DNA from: Morella rubra
Lineage: Eukaryota; Streptophyta; Magnoliopsida; Fagales; Myricaceae
Direction of reading: 5' to 3'
Length of the DNA stretch: 64,000 nt
NCBI GenBank assembly: GCA_003952965.2
Contig: CM025852.1
Coordinates: 4,139,372-4,203,371, forward strand
The notes beneath the pieces were generated by a model. That model saw only the letters and a list, made by a program, of their open reading frames with translations, had not been told where the DNA came from and did no database searches. The position numbers and the translations under genes are program-made. Below, piece after piece: positions 1-10,702 of the stretch. Position 1 is the stretch's first letter, and each line of letters opens with the position of its first letter.

Positions 1-190
1 GTTTCAATTTGACTAGCGAAGTAGTCGACGATGAGCAAAGGAGAAGATCAGGACAAGGAGTCTTTGAGTTTGGAGTAGCATCACCCCTGTTTTTACCCGT
101 AACAGCGGCAGCAATAATGAACCTGGTCTCCTTCTTTTGGGGTGTCATAGAGATTTGCATGGGTAGAAATTGGGAAGGATTGTTTGGGCA

Positions 191-2105
191 CACTATAACA
201 ATTCGGGCTATAGCAGCAAGACAACACGTCGCTGCAACCCCCCAAAAATGTTGTTACAGAAAAAAATTCAAAAAAAAAAACGTCGCACCTCCCGCTTTTT
301 TACATCATCCGACGACATTTTTTTCTCTCTGTTGCTACTGCAGAACAAATTGCGACTTAAGATGGCGTTGCAAAAGGGCTTCCTCAAGGGTCGTTGTTGT
401 GGTTACCCCTGTTGCCATGACCGTGCAAAAATGCTCATTCAGCAACGAAAAATCAGGGGTGCAAAAATGCTTGTTTAGCAACGAAAAACAGGGGTGCAAA
501 AATGCTTGTTCAGCAACGAAAATCTGGTCTCGCGAGTGCTTATTTTCGGCCATATAATTTTGTGGAAGGTGTTGTTTTGCGACTGTCATTGAAACTTCGA
601 AATTTCTACGACTTCCCATTTGTCACTTTACCCATTCAATAGATTAATTCAAACATAAATCTCAAAAGGGGGAAATGAGAAGGAAGAAATGGAAATTGTA
701 ATTTAGCTGCAGGGAAGAGATACATTCAGATTGATTACAACACACAAGCCTAACAATCTGATTGGTATAAAACAACAAATCAACGATGGCAAATCAATAT
801 TCACATTTTTCACAAATCAAAACAATACTATCTCTCAACAATACCTAGCAATCAAAAACTCAGTACAAGTTCAAAGTGAAATAAAAAAGAGATCTTGACC
901 GAGAAAAGCGTAGGATCCAAAACACCGTGAGAATACTGCCCCCTTCTCCATCGCGGTGGTGATCATGTCTTCGTTCATAACTTGCTTCCATAGATTCAAA
1001 ATATCGTGAGAATGTTACCCCTTGTCAGTCGCGGAGGTGTCGTGGAAGTGGAAAACGAAATTTTAATCTTCATTTTGAGAGAGAGAGAGAGAGAGGGGAG
1101 GGAGCCGAAAGATTTGGGATTTAGGTTCGCCAAGGGAGACGAAAGAGTTAGGTTTGTCGTGGGAGACGAATGACAGAAATTAAAAGAAAAGAGGGGAGGC
1201 GGCAGTGAGAAGAAGATAAGTTAGGGTTAGGGTTTGGGTTTAAATGAATGGTTGAAGCGTGTGTTAGGGCAACAGTTATTGAAAAACAATCATGTCCTTG
1301 TCTGTTCTAAAAAATAACCATCTAATTAGGGGTATATAGGTAATAACGTATGAGTAAGAAACATCAATTACTAATTTACTCCATAAACGAACGGAAATAC
1401 CTTTCTATCTTATCTTTTAATTTATAGTTATTATGATATTTAAAAAATAATTTTAAAAAATCAGAAAAATATATAATTCAAAAAATAAGTAGAAAATAGT
1501 TTCATAAATAGAAAAAATTATAAAAATGGATAAAATATGAAACCATTTTCCTGAAACCTACGTATTTTTTGAATTATATGTTTTAATTTTTTTAATATCA
1601 TAATAACTATAAAAATAAATAATATTATTATTTAATTTAATAATATATAAATCATTCAAGTACAAGTGCGCACATGATTTATATTTCTTGCGCGACTTAG
1701 AAATATAGCACGCGGGGGCGCAATCCAGCGCATGCGCGAAATTCTAAGTCGCGCGTGCGGGTCTGGAATCCAGCCGCTGGCTCGCGCGCGCGACGCTGGA
1801 AATTTCAGCCCCTGTCGAGACCTATTTTTAGCGACACAATTGTTTTGTCACATAACAACTTTTGGCGCGACAAATAATATATTTGTCGCAAAAGAAGTAT
1901 TTTTAGCGACAAAATTGAATAGTCACTGATAAAGTCGTCGCTAAAACTATCCTTTAGCGACAAAATTGAGTAGTCGCTGATAAAGTTGTCGCTAATTAAG
2001 TCTATAGCGACGAAACAATATTTATGTTGTAAAAGCATAGTTATAACTACGAAATTAATTTTGTTGCTAATAAATTGGTAGCTAAAGGGAAAATCTCTTG
2101 TAGTG
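191..2105. mobile_element. CACTA-1: non-autonomous CACTA (En/Spm, CMC) element
   Basis: The 1915-bp insertion begins CACTATAACA and ends TTGTAGTG, which is CACTACAA on the other strand, and is flanked by a perfect 3-bp duplication GCA. These are the hallmarks of CACTA elements. The subterminal regions carry short repeated motifs: GCAAAAATGCTTGTT-type units at about 420-520, and TTTTAGCGACAAAATTG units with their inverted partners at 1820-2090. No transposase coding sequence is visible. The interior has a GA-rich tract at about 1076-1096, a CG-rich inverted repeat at 1689-1810, and AT-rich filler at 1300-1680. It would need transposase supplied in trans. Confidence 0.88.
1689..1810. repeat. 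CG-dense inverted repeat inside CACTA-1
   Basis: Within strongly AT-rich sequence, this 120-bp block is very rich in CG. It contains a perfect 12-bp inverted repeat, GCGCGACTTAGA near 1691 and TCTAAGTCGCGC near 1743, plus repeated GGAATCCAGC / GCTGGAAATT pieces. It may be a subterminal transposase-binding region or a fold-back of another short element. Its role is not known. Confidence 0.6.
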
Positions 2106-3179
2106 GCAGATGTTCATAGCTGGTTTTGTCACGGTGAACTGCTGGCCAATCTACAACGCTATCTTCCTAAGCAGCGACAAAGAAAGGATGCATACTAAGA
2201 CTACTATGTTATCATCGTTTCTGCCTTGTGTCCTTTATATAACAACTTCTCTTACCTTAAGGGGCTGAGATTGAGACTCTCCTTTAATTGTGTTTCTCTT
2301 TACTTTTGGAAACTTTCTCTTTAATAAGATTAAACTTTTGGTATTTGAAATATATCAGGTAATTGAACCACCACTACAAAAAAAATAGGTCTGTAGCAGC
2401 GATCTTTTTAGCGGCGGTCGCTGACCACTACTATAGACCCCCTTTAGCGGCGTTTTTTGTAAAACGCCGCTACAAGTTTTACCTTTAGCAGCAGTCAGTG
2501 ACCACCACTATAGACCCCCTTTAGCGGTGTTTTGCATACCTGATTTTTAGCATCGTTTTTGAAAAAAACATTGCTAAAGATATATCTATAGCAGCGTTTG
2601 TTTACACAAACGTTGCTATAGGTATAAGTGCAACAAAAAAAAATTATTAATTATAAGTTATTTAATGTTAATAATTATTTTATTCCTTTTAATATATAAT
2701 TTTATTTTGTCATGTATTTGAAATTTTTATTTTAAGGGACCTACTTAATAAAATATGAAATTAGAAAGAGTGTTGTGAAAATTGAAGTTGTTATATGGTC
2801 TTAGAGGCTATGATTTAGTCATTAGGTAGGTACATATATATAAAGTAATTAGGTTAATTAGCACATATCAATTATATAATAAACACATACTTTTAAATTA
2901 TAAGTATTATATATTATTACTCCCAACCTATTTTAATTAAGATTATTATACTAATTATAAAAAAGAGTATAAGAATGTACATTGCTATGTATTTAATACT
3001 AAGTATAAAGATTTTTAAATGCTATTACAATTTACAACTGATTTTAATTTACTAAAAACACATCACTACAAAATATAACTTATTATTAAAAAAATTAAAA
3101 AAAACTACAAATTGGAAAAAAAAAAAAAAAAAGCTTTGAAAGCACCTGTTCCCGTGGACCCTCCACCCCCTTTTTCCTT

Positions 3180-3535
3180 TCCTTTTCTAGAACAGGGCCA
3201 AACTTTCCCGTCTGTCTCTCTCTCTAAGTCTCCCTTTGAAAAATCTCTCACTCTATCTCTCCCTCCGCCTCTCAGCCTCTCTCTCACTCCCTCTCAGCTC
3301 CTCCTTCGACGATCGGCAGCCCACCATCGACCGAAACCCAGGGGCTTCCACCAGCAACCAGCCTCTCTCTCTCAGTAGCCACTAGCCTCTCTTCTCTCTC
3401 TCTCTCTCTCTCTCTGGCTCTCTCTCTCAGCTGCCCAGTGTCGATTGCTCATTGCCGCTGGCCCACTGTGCTCCGATTTTCTTGCAGGCTAGCAGGTATC
3501 CCTCTCTCACTTCAGCCTCTCTCTCTCAGCTAATT
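3180..3535 (+). repeat. CT-rich, leader-like block with (CT)n microsatellites in CACTA-2
   Basis: Long CTCTCT tracts (for example 3391-3416) are mixed with proline- and serine-coding CT-rich sequence just 5' of the captured Pol lambda exons. It resembles plant promoter-proximal pyrimidine-rich leaders. It could be a captured promoter or 5' leader, but no TATA box or start codon supports this firmly. Confidence 0.5.
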
Positions 3536-3639
3536 GTTGATTGTGATTTCACTGATTTGTGAATGTGATTCGTGAATATTTGCAAGGATTAACGATGTAT
3601 TTTTGCATATGGGTTATTCTGGAATTTTGACGATTGTCT

Positions 3640-5008
3640 TGAAGATGATTATTGAATGCGGAGGGTCATATAGACATGGAAATGCTTCCTGTGGGGATTT
3701 AGACATTGTAATTACACATCCTAATGGGAAGAGGTACATAATTCGTTCTTCTCTTACTGTGTCGTGCACCTTATGTATTTTTTTCTTTTAGGATTTTTTT
3801 TTTTTTTTACTCGATGTTAGAGGAGATCAGACGGCTGTAGTCAATTTTTTGCATTTTCCTCCCCTGAAAGAATGAGATATAAATGAAAATGGCAGGAGTA
3901 ATTTACTTGCATTAAAGAATGAGATATATCTGGCCAATCTCGGTACCGACAAGAATGGATTGTATTCTTGTAGACATACACAATTCTAGAGGGAATATTT
4001 CTTAATACCTGGGAAAAAAGAAAATTGCAAGGACTTTTACTGCAGTATTGTGTTCCAATATATCAACATGCTTTTTATTTGAGTGGACACTATTTGTTGG
4101 GAACGTGTCTATTTAGTTTTTCTTTTTCCATTTTCTTTCCTGTCACCTCTGTACGGTTGTACATTCCTTTACTAAATTTGTCTTCCCGCTTTCTAACATC
4201 ATGTTTGTGGTAATGTAAATACTAGTTAAATTGTTATGTATTCCAGTCATAGAGGCTTGGAATCAAAATTTGTAAAGAACTTAAAGGATATGAAGTTCTT
4301 AAGAGAGGATCTGGTTTTCAATACTCACAGTGAGGAGGTAATATTTCATTTCTATCTGTTTGATTGTTGCTTTGTACAAGTTTCTCATTTCTTGTATACT
4401 CGGTTGCATAAATAAGGACAATAGTCATTGTAAGTTTAATGAGGACCCACTTTGCTTTTTTTCTTCTTTTATAATTTCACCTTGTGTTAGATTACAAGAA
4501 CCATTGTTTTTGAATGAAATAGGGGAACATTACTACCTATTAGTTCCTTTCTACAAATAGGATTCACTGCAATTATAGGAGATGATATCCTAGTGATGGT
4601 CAGTACTTTTTGATGGTTGCACCTAATTTTGAGTCAACATTTTAGTATTTTTCACCCAACTTGAATTCACAATATTTAAAAAAGGTCTGTTGGCTTGGAA
4701 TCATCGTTGGGCTGAATTCCAATAGGCTTGAGTTTAAGGATAATTGGTTCTTCAACATGGTATCAGAGCTGGTCTTCCATATGGAAATCTCTTGTTTTTG
4801 AGTCCTAGGGATCTTGTTTATTTTGTTTGAAGTTTGTGTCAGCGTGATATACATTGTTGGACCCTTGTAAGCGTCTATGCTTTTGTGTTTTGGACAGTTT
4901 GAATTTCTGAGATATGCCCCATTAATCTTCTTTACACCATAATATGCACAAGGAACTGATTTTGGTGTTGACACATACTTTGGTCTTCTCACCTATCCTG
5001 GACGTGAG
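3640..5008 (+). pseudogene. Captured DNA polymerase lambda (family X) exon fragments
   Basis: Three blocks inside CACTA-2 read as consecutive pieces of the Pol lambda catalytic core. Block 1 (about 3640-3733) encodes IIECGGSYRHGNASCGDLDI followed by VITHPNGK and ends at a GT donor. This is the GGSxRRG and CGDxD motif region that holds the catalytic aspartates. Block 2 starts after a TCCAG acceptor at about 4246 and ends at a GTAATA donor near 4338; joined in frame to block 1 it reads SHRGLESKFVKNLKDMKFL and continues through REDLVF to HSEE. Block 3 (about 4952-5008) encodes GTDFGVDTYFGLLTYPGRE, the next conserved piece. The introns are retained, so the capture came from genomic DNA, not mRNA. 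The N-terminal BRCT part and the C-terminal thumb are absent, so no working polymerase is expected. Confidence 0.85.
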
Positions 5009-5784
5009 ATATGCCTCATTAATCTTCTTTAAGCATTTCCCATTGTCATATTCTGTATTGCTTCCTAGTGAGGTTAACTAATCTCTTCCTCATTTTGGTA
5101 CATTTAGGGCTACTTGAAAATTCAAGAAGACGTTGATGTGTCAAAGGAGGAAGATTTTAATTGGTCCTTCCTTATTGTGTTGTATTTGAATATTTTAGTT
5201 GGTCCTTGCTTATTGTTATTTTATATTAGAAATTTGTTACTTTTTAAATTACTTGTAGAGATTCTTGTGTTTGTTGTAAAATATTATTAATCAATGATGA
5301 AGTATATTTTTTTTTATTATCCTTGTTCTTTAAGTTTTTACATCCAATGAATTATGATTATTAAAATAAATTTGTATTACCGATTAAAAAAGTATGTATA
5401 GAAAAATATAAGAAAAAATTAATTGGTTTTCAAAAATGCTGGCAACATACCAAAAAAAAAAAAAAGCTGACCTATAGCAGCATTTTAAAAAAAGATGCTA
5501 AGCAGTAGCAACTTTAAAAACGTGCCTGTAGCGGCGTTTCTTGACGCAGCAAAAAAAAAATCATAATTGCGGTTCAGGTCTATAGCGGCGGTCGTGATCG
5601 TTGCTAAGAAAGCAGTAGTATTCACCAGCGGCTGAGCAAACCGTTATAGATCTATTGTGATGGATCTATAGCAGTAGTCACGACCGCTGCTAAAGCTATA
5701 GCAGTGATTTTTTTACCTTTAGCAGTAGTTTTCGACCGCTGCTAAAGGTCATTTTTTTTTGTAGTGCACGTCTCTATTCTGAGC

Positions 5785-6092
5785 ACATAAGCTATCAGGT
5801 ATATAAAAGAACTGTCGAGATAATGTTAGAAAACCTAGTACAAGGGGCACAAGAGGTGTGAGGACCGATGGACAATTTGCTAGCTAGGGAAGGGTTCATG
5901 GCTAAGCACCGGTTTGGGGCACTAATGACTGATGAGGCTGATCCATGCATCGGCCGGGCTGAAAGGATATTGCATGACCTCTTAAGATTACTACAAGATA
6001 TGGACTTCCTTTCCTCACATTCTAGCTTGAAGCCTAGGTTGAAGTAGTCCTGTATCAATGATCCATATTTAATTATAACCCACAATCCACAT
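5785..6092 (-). pseudogene. CslG: CslG exon-5 fragment and adjoining unrecognised sequence
   Basis: On the - strand from about 6085, the sequence encodes IIKYGSLIQDYFNLGFKLEC. This resembles the exon-5 start of the intact copies (VRYGSLVEDYYTGYRLQCEG), including the ED pair of the catalytic region. Similarity fades after about 25 residues. The next 200 bp (5800-6000) shows no convincing CslG match; on the + strand it holds about 55 stop-free codons that I do not recognise. This is a broken CslG relic lying beside CACTA-2. Confidence 0.5.
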
Positions 6093-7695
6093 GCATTGCT
6101 AAAGTATTATAACAAAGTCAAGTCATGCGGCATTATTTTATGTGTAAATTGTTAGTATGTAATTGAACAATCTAATTTAGACCCAACTATATGGAAAATA
6201 CCTAGAGGGGAGGGTGAATAGGTTTTTTAAAAAAATTTCTACAACCCTCAAACAATGAACAATGAAATACAAAAACAATATTCAACCCTTTAATAAAATC
6301 TGCACTATATGGTAATGAATGAAATCAATATTCAACATAACCTAATATATTCAGAAGCTTTTTAGATGGTCTCAAATGCTTTCAAATGACAAGAAATCAA
6401 GTTAAACAACAGAACACGATACAAACAATTCTGCTGTAAAATACCTGTGATGTTCCAATATTCTATTTTAAATTCTGCAGTATACTACCAAATGACAGAT
6501 TCTTCACAGGTATATCAGCAAGATATATACTATCTAAACACAACATGATGAAATAGAACACACTTCTTACCCAGATCTACCTTTTACCTTGAATCTCCTT
6601 GCAACAAGAATGACAATCCACCAATGATTGAGAATCTTGAATATTTAAACAAGAACGAATAGCAAATAACAAGATAGATCTAAAACAATGACAACAACAC
6701 AAATTCAACCACGATTGACACAAGAAATTGTTGACGGAGAGAAACCTCCAATTAGAACATCTACAAGGAAGAAAAACTCTTCAGGACCCAGTCCAGTAAA
6801 TGAATCACTAGAAACCCAATCTCGGTTACACGATGATCTATAAATTTAGCAACCCTTGCTAATCTAATATCAATCGCAACCTTACTCAAACGCCCAACTT
6901 CTGAATCTGCAACTTGCAGGGGAGAGGAACTCTTATCCCAGTCGATTTCTTGATTCTTCACAACAGAGCAACCTTCCAACTTGAACTCAAGTGATTGCGC
7001 CTTCAACAATACTGGAACTCCAGCAACTTCGAAGCTCTCTTATTCAATCTACGGATTGAGATTTCATGATCAAACTGAGAGGATGAACAAAGATTTGATC
7101 TCCACATTCACATTACCAATCACTCTCAACGGCAACAAGAACAGAGGGTACAAGATCTAGAAAATGGTGTCTTGGAGGCTTTCTTGAATCTCTACGAAAT
7201 CTTCGATTAAACGATCTAGTCCTCTTTTGCAAAAGGTTCAGAGAGGCTTTTATATGGTCAACGAGGGTATTTCGAAGTCAAAGGACGCTGGGAATATTAA
7301 ATGGGTACACTTTCATTTATAACAAAAATTCTGTTATTCCTCTGCGCAGTAGACTGCTTCGAACTCCTTATCAAACTCTGCACAGCCTTCACAAAAACCA
7401 ATGACCATCCTAAATCTTTACCACTTAAATCTTAAGAACGTAATATATAAAATTGTCACAAACCATTTCAAAACCTAATGGATCTAACAGTAATTAACGT
7501 GAATCCTTTGGCTTGTTTAGGATAGTTTCATGGTAGAAGCCATAATCAATAATTTGAAATTAAGTAGGTTCATATTTTACCACCTCAACATATATAAGGA
7601 AAAATTTAAAACTTACTGCCTAAGATTTTAAAAAATTGGCTATGTTTTTAGAGTTGACAAATCTTGCCTGGGTTATTCCACACTTGCAAAATCAC
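6093..7695. repeat. AT-rich interspersed-repeat-like stretch, no gene seen
   Basis: The phrase CCTAGAGGGGAGGGTGAATAG near 6200 is one I associate with dispersed plant repeats. The following 1.3 kb (GAGAAACCTCC, AGATTTGATCTCC and similar) reads like non-coding repeat sequence. No terminal repeats or target duplications could be matched by eye, so I do not assign a family. No coding region is convincing. Confidence 0.3.
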
Positions 7696-8385
7696 TCCTT
7701 CCGTTACATTTACATCTAGATTTCTAAGGTAATTGACTGCATGACATATCAAGTGTCAATATATAGTCATGTGGCATGTCATGTATCTTAAAAATAAATA
7801 AAAATTAAATAAATAAAAATTCATAAATTCATAATTTAAATCAAAAATATTAAACTATGAAAAGATATTATAATTTTTAGGGTTAAATACACTTTGCACC
7901 CTCCAACTACGGAGGTCTTAACACTTTGCACCTCAATCTATTAGTTTTTGTCACACTGCACCCACCAACAATTGATTTTAGACACTTTGCATCATCCCTT
8001 AAAATTTTCGGTTAATTTAGATGGAAAATAATTTTTTAACATGCGAAATGACAATTTTATCCCCATATTTTTTTTGGTAGTGACCATTTATAAGAGTAAA
8101 CTGTAATTTTTGGGACCAAAAAATAAATTTCTATCCAAGTTGACGGAAAATTTTAACAGAAGGTGCAAAGTGTCTAAAATCAATAGTTGGTGGGTGTAAT
8201 ATGACAAAAATAATAAATCGGGGTGCAAAGTGTCAAGACCCCAAAGTTAGAGAGTGCAAAGTATATTTATCTTAATTTTTATTTATTTTTAAGATACCAA
8301 ACATGCTACATGAACATATATTGACACTTGGTAAGCCTCATCATCAATTCCTGACGAAAGACCTAATTTTATAAGCCTAACGTAA
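7696..8385. mobile_element. Outer fold-back MITE interrupted by a Mutator-type MITE
   Basis: An outer inverted repeat pairs the left arm (about 7750-7803, CAAGTGTCAATATATAGTCA onward) with the right arm (about 8282-8336, ending ATATTGACACTTGG). Weaker pairing continues outward to roughly 7696 and 8385. The inner MITE (7880-8272) has split this element. Class II, family not assigned. Confidence 0.65.
7880..8272. mobile_element. Mutator-type MITE with long terminal inverted repeats and 9-bp TSD
   Basis: The 393-bp element starts GGGTTAAATACACTTTGCAC and ends AGTATATTTATCT. Its arms pair over about 150 bp (CTTTGCACCC, GATTTTAGACACTTTGCA, AATTTTCxGTxAA blocks). It is flanked by the perfect 9-bp repeat TAATTTTTA at 7871-7879 and 8273-8281, the duplication length typical of Mutator-like elements. 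The same family recurs at 49987-50369, and in decayed form inside intron 1 of both CslG genes. Confidence 0.85.
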
Positions 8386-8934
8386 ATTCAGACAGTGTTT
8401 TCGCTTGCTATAGCACGCCAGAAGTAGCATTACTGGCATTCACATGACTATACAGTTATACTGCAAGTTTTAATTGGCATTAAATATTGACAAGGTAAGT
8501 GAGATTAAATGGCCTTCATAGAATATAATTTACTTATTTGGTTACCTCGATGTATGCATTAAACATACTTGAATATTAATCTTAATTCGATCCTTTATTA
8601 TATACTTTTGTTTGACCACTGAATTAATCCTTTTTTTTTTTAAAAATAAACTCAAGCATTAGAAATATCCACTGTAACGTTAACACTAAAAACTTCTGAC
8701 TGGTTAGTGCCAGCTGTTTGGTATATATCCACGAGGCAAGTCTGGTTAGTTCCAAAGTGGGAATAGCTAGTTACTGTTTTTTTCGCAGTTCGCCATTTGA
8801 ATGAAGCTTCTTCAGAGCTATTCCAGGAGCAGCCAGATTGTTTCAGAATATACATTTTCAGTACTGTTGCTGACATACAAATACTTCAACCATTGTTTTC
8901 TTCTAAGTAAAAGATATATACTTGAATTACGCAT
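8386..8934. other. Intergenic sequence, no recognisable gene
   Basis: About 550 bp of AT-rich sequence with no coding or repeat signal I can support. Short overlapping reading frames at 8650-8990 show no family resemblance. Confidence 0.4.
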
Positions 8935-9280
8935 CGTGGCGGCTCATATGGATAGGCAGATGAAACAATCACCTAAGGTCTCCTAATTAAGAAGGCCTCA
9001 TATTATAGTCTATAAAATAGAAAGTACTTTTATAAAATTAAAGTTGAAAAAAAAATTCTAATATTATAACCTATAAAATAGGAAACACTTTTATAAAATT
9101 AAAATTGAGAAAAAAAAAAGTCTAAAACTTTAGGAATATAAGTTAATGAAAGGCCTACAAAATAGTAATATTCTAAAAATTAGTTTACAAAATTCAAATT
9201 GAAAATAAAAAATCCAAGATAGAAACTAGCACTAGCAATAATATAATTAACCCTATTAGCTTTTATGTCTTCTTTTTTAA

Positions 9281-9722
9281 ATAATAGGACCAGTTCCCAC
9301 AAATTCTTCTATTAAAACCTAGCACCACAAATGTTTGCTAATAACTCAAGTTCTCAAAAAATTTAAATTTTCATAATGTTTCTTAAATAATAAGACTACT
9401 TTCCACAAATTCTTCTTCTAAAACCTAACACCACAACTATCTATTTTATTGTTAATTAACTCAAGTTCTCAAAAAATTAAATTTTCATAAGTTTTCTAAA
9501 TAATAGGACCACTTCCAACAAATTCTACTCCTAGAACCTAACATAACAACTATCTATTTTATTGCTAATTAACTCAAGCTCTAAAAAAATTAAATTCTCA
9601 TAACGTTTCTTAAATAAAGGGACCACTTCTCACAAATTCTTCTCCTAAAACTTAACACCACAACTATCTATTTTATTTTAATTAACTCAAGTTCTCAAAA
9701 AATTAAATTCTCATAAATTAAA
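9281..9722. repeat. Tandem repeat, about 4 copies, period 106-114 bp
   Basis: Units begin at about 9281, 9387, 9500 and 9614 with ATAATAGGACCACTTCC-like sequence. They run through CACAAATTCTTCTCCTAAAAC, CACAACTATCTATTTTATT and AACTCAAGTTCTCAAAAAA. They lie inside hAT-1. The related hAT at 32 kb has only one unit (about 32220-32320), so the expansion is local. Confidence 0.8.
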
Positions 9723-10009
9723 TTCTCAAGTCATTCTTTTAACCATTGTACATTGGCCATCGACTATTAGTGGATTGTTCTTTTTGCTAAACAACAAAAT
9801 AATCACACAACTCATTTTTTTGCTAAACAAATAAGCTTCTCAAAGTATTTCTCTTTGTCTCAAGATAGATTAAAGTTTAACAATTTTATCTATGAAAATG
9901 ATTTATTGGCTAAACTTGAATACAAAAGTTTAATTAGTAATTTTGCGTCTAAAAAGGCAAGAAGTAAATAAGGTTTAATTTTGAATTTATTAATTTATTT
10001 TTGGAGAAA

Positions 10010-10490
10010 ATTCATAGTTAGCCCCGTATCTATAGGATAAAATCAATTTCGTACCCACAACTATCAAAATAGTGATTTACGTCCTTTATCTTTTAAAAAT
10101 CATCAATGTATGCCCCTCATCCAAATCAAGCATCAAGTTAGACGGAAAAACATATAAAATGACAAAAATGCCCCCCACCCCAAGAAAAAAAAAAAATAAA
10201 AATAAAAATAAAAATAAAAAAATAGATTATTGAAATGGAGTTTCAATAGTTTTTTAAAAAATATTAATTTTTTTTAAAAAGTTTATTTTTATTTTTAATT
10301 AATTTTTTATATTTTTTAGTAATTTTATCTTGGAGGTGCATTTCTATCATTTTACATGTTTTTCCATTTGACTTAATGCCTAATTGGGACAGCATACATT
10401 GATGACTTTTCAAAAGATAAATGACTCAAATCACAACTTTGATATATAGTTAAGCGGTAAGAAATTTATTTTAGCCTATAGATATAGAGA
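10010..10490. mobile_element. Fold-back MITE nested in hAT-1
   Basis: The left arm (CATAGTTAGCCCCGTATCTA, GATTTACGTCCTTTATC, CATCAATGTATGCCCC) pairs with the right arm (GGGACAGCATACATTGATGA, AAAAGATAAATGACTCAAAT, CTATAGATATAGAGATAACT) over about 130 bp, around an AT-rich centre. No clear target duplication. A shorter relative occurs at 25880-26200 (the duplicated copy) and a half copy at about 51700-51830. Confidence 0.7.
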
Positions 10491-10702
10491 TAACTATGCC
10501 TTTTTTTTTTATTTATTTTTTTTAAAAAAAAAAAAAACCTCATATTTATAACTTGTCTAACGCCCCCAATATTGAGCCGCCCCTGTTTACTCATGCACTG
10601 AGAAGTAACCCAAAACAAATACCTAATGTTCAGTCTTTCAAAGTAATAAATAAACGTACTATAGAAAAGGATAGAGCATATCATGCTCATAATTTCAGGC
10701 CC

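Larger units (their letters stand above)
1..2268 (+). pseudogene. CslG: Cellulose synthase-like G, last exon only, split by a CACTA insertion (CslG-C)
   Basis: The window opens inside the final exon of a third CslG copy, on the opposite strand to the two intact ones. Codons from base 3 read FNLTSEVVDDEQ and continue to EGLFG at 189, matching the exon-6 segment GFNVTSKVLDDEQ of CslG-A. The frame is then cut by CACTA-1. It resumes at 2106-2108 and reads QMFIAGFVTVNCWPIYNAI to a TGA at 2266-2268. The 3-bp target duplication GCA (188-190 and 2106-2108) accounts exactly for the break, so the exon was open before the insertion. The lost part encodes the last transmembrane helices of the glycosyltransferase, so the product is probably non-functional; read-through into the element would add foreign residues up to 557. 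The rest of the gene lies upstream of the window and cannot be judged. Confidence 0.88.
2372..5766. mobile_element. CACTA-2: gene-capturing CACTA element (Pack-CACTA) with DNA polymerase lambda fragments
   Basis: The 3395-bp element starts CACTACAAAAAAAATAGG and ends with the inverse, TTTTTTTTTGTAGTG. It is bounded by a perfect 3-bp duplication CAC (2369-2371 and 5767-5769). Both ends carry tandem stem-loop motifs built on TAGCGGCG/CGCCGCTA and TAGCAGCG/CGTTGCTA (about 2395-2625 and 5465-5755), typical of CACTA subterminal regions. No transposase gene is seen. The centre holds a CT-rich, leader-like block (3180-3530) followed by three exon-intron segments derived from the plant DNA polymerase lambda gene. 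It sits just 3' of the broken CslG-C exon. Confidence 0.9.
8935..10585 (+). mobile_element. hAT-1: decayed hAT element with transposase C-terminus
   Basis: The right end reads TTGAGCCGCCCCTG (to 10585). The left end, near 8935, is a degraded counterpart (TGGCGGCTCA), and the subterminal sequence resembles the hAT at 31962-32901. Bases 9855-9971 (+) encode LSQDRLKFNNFIYENDLLAK and then LEYKSLISNFASKKARSK to a stop. This matches the end of TTF/ZMYM1-like hAT transposases (dimerisation region; usual form LxKLDYxxLINDFASxKARK). The rest of the transposase is missing. A fold-back MITE (about 10010-10490) and a tandem repeat (9281-9722) sit inside. The same right end is present at 26294 in the second CslG unit, so the element predates the duplication. 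Confidence 0.7.

Noticed and set aside
4642-4992. 116-codon - strand open frame in CACTA-2
   Set aside because: It lies opposite the Pol lambda-derived sequence, which explains the region better.
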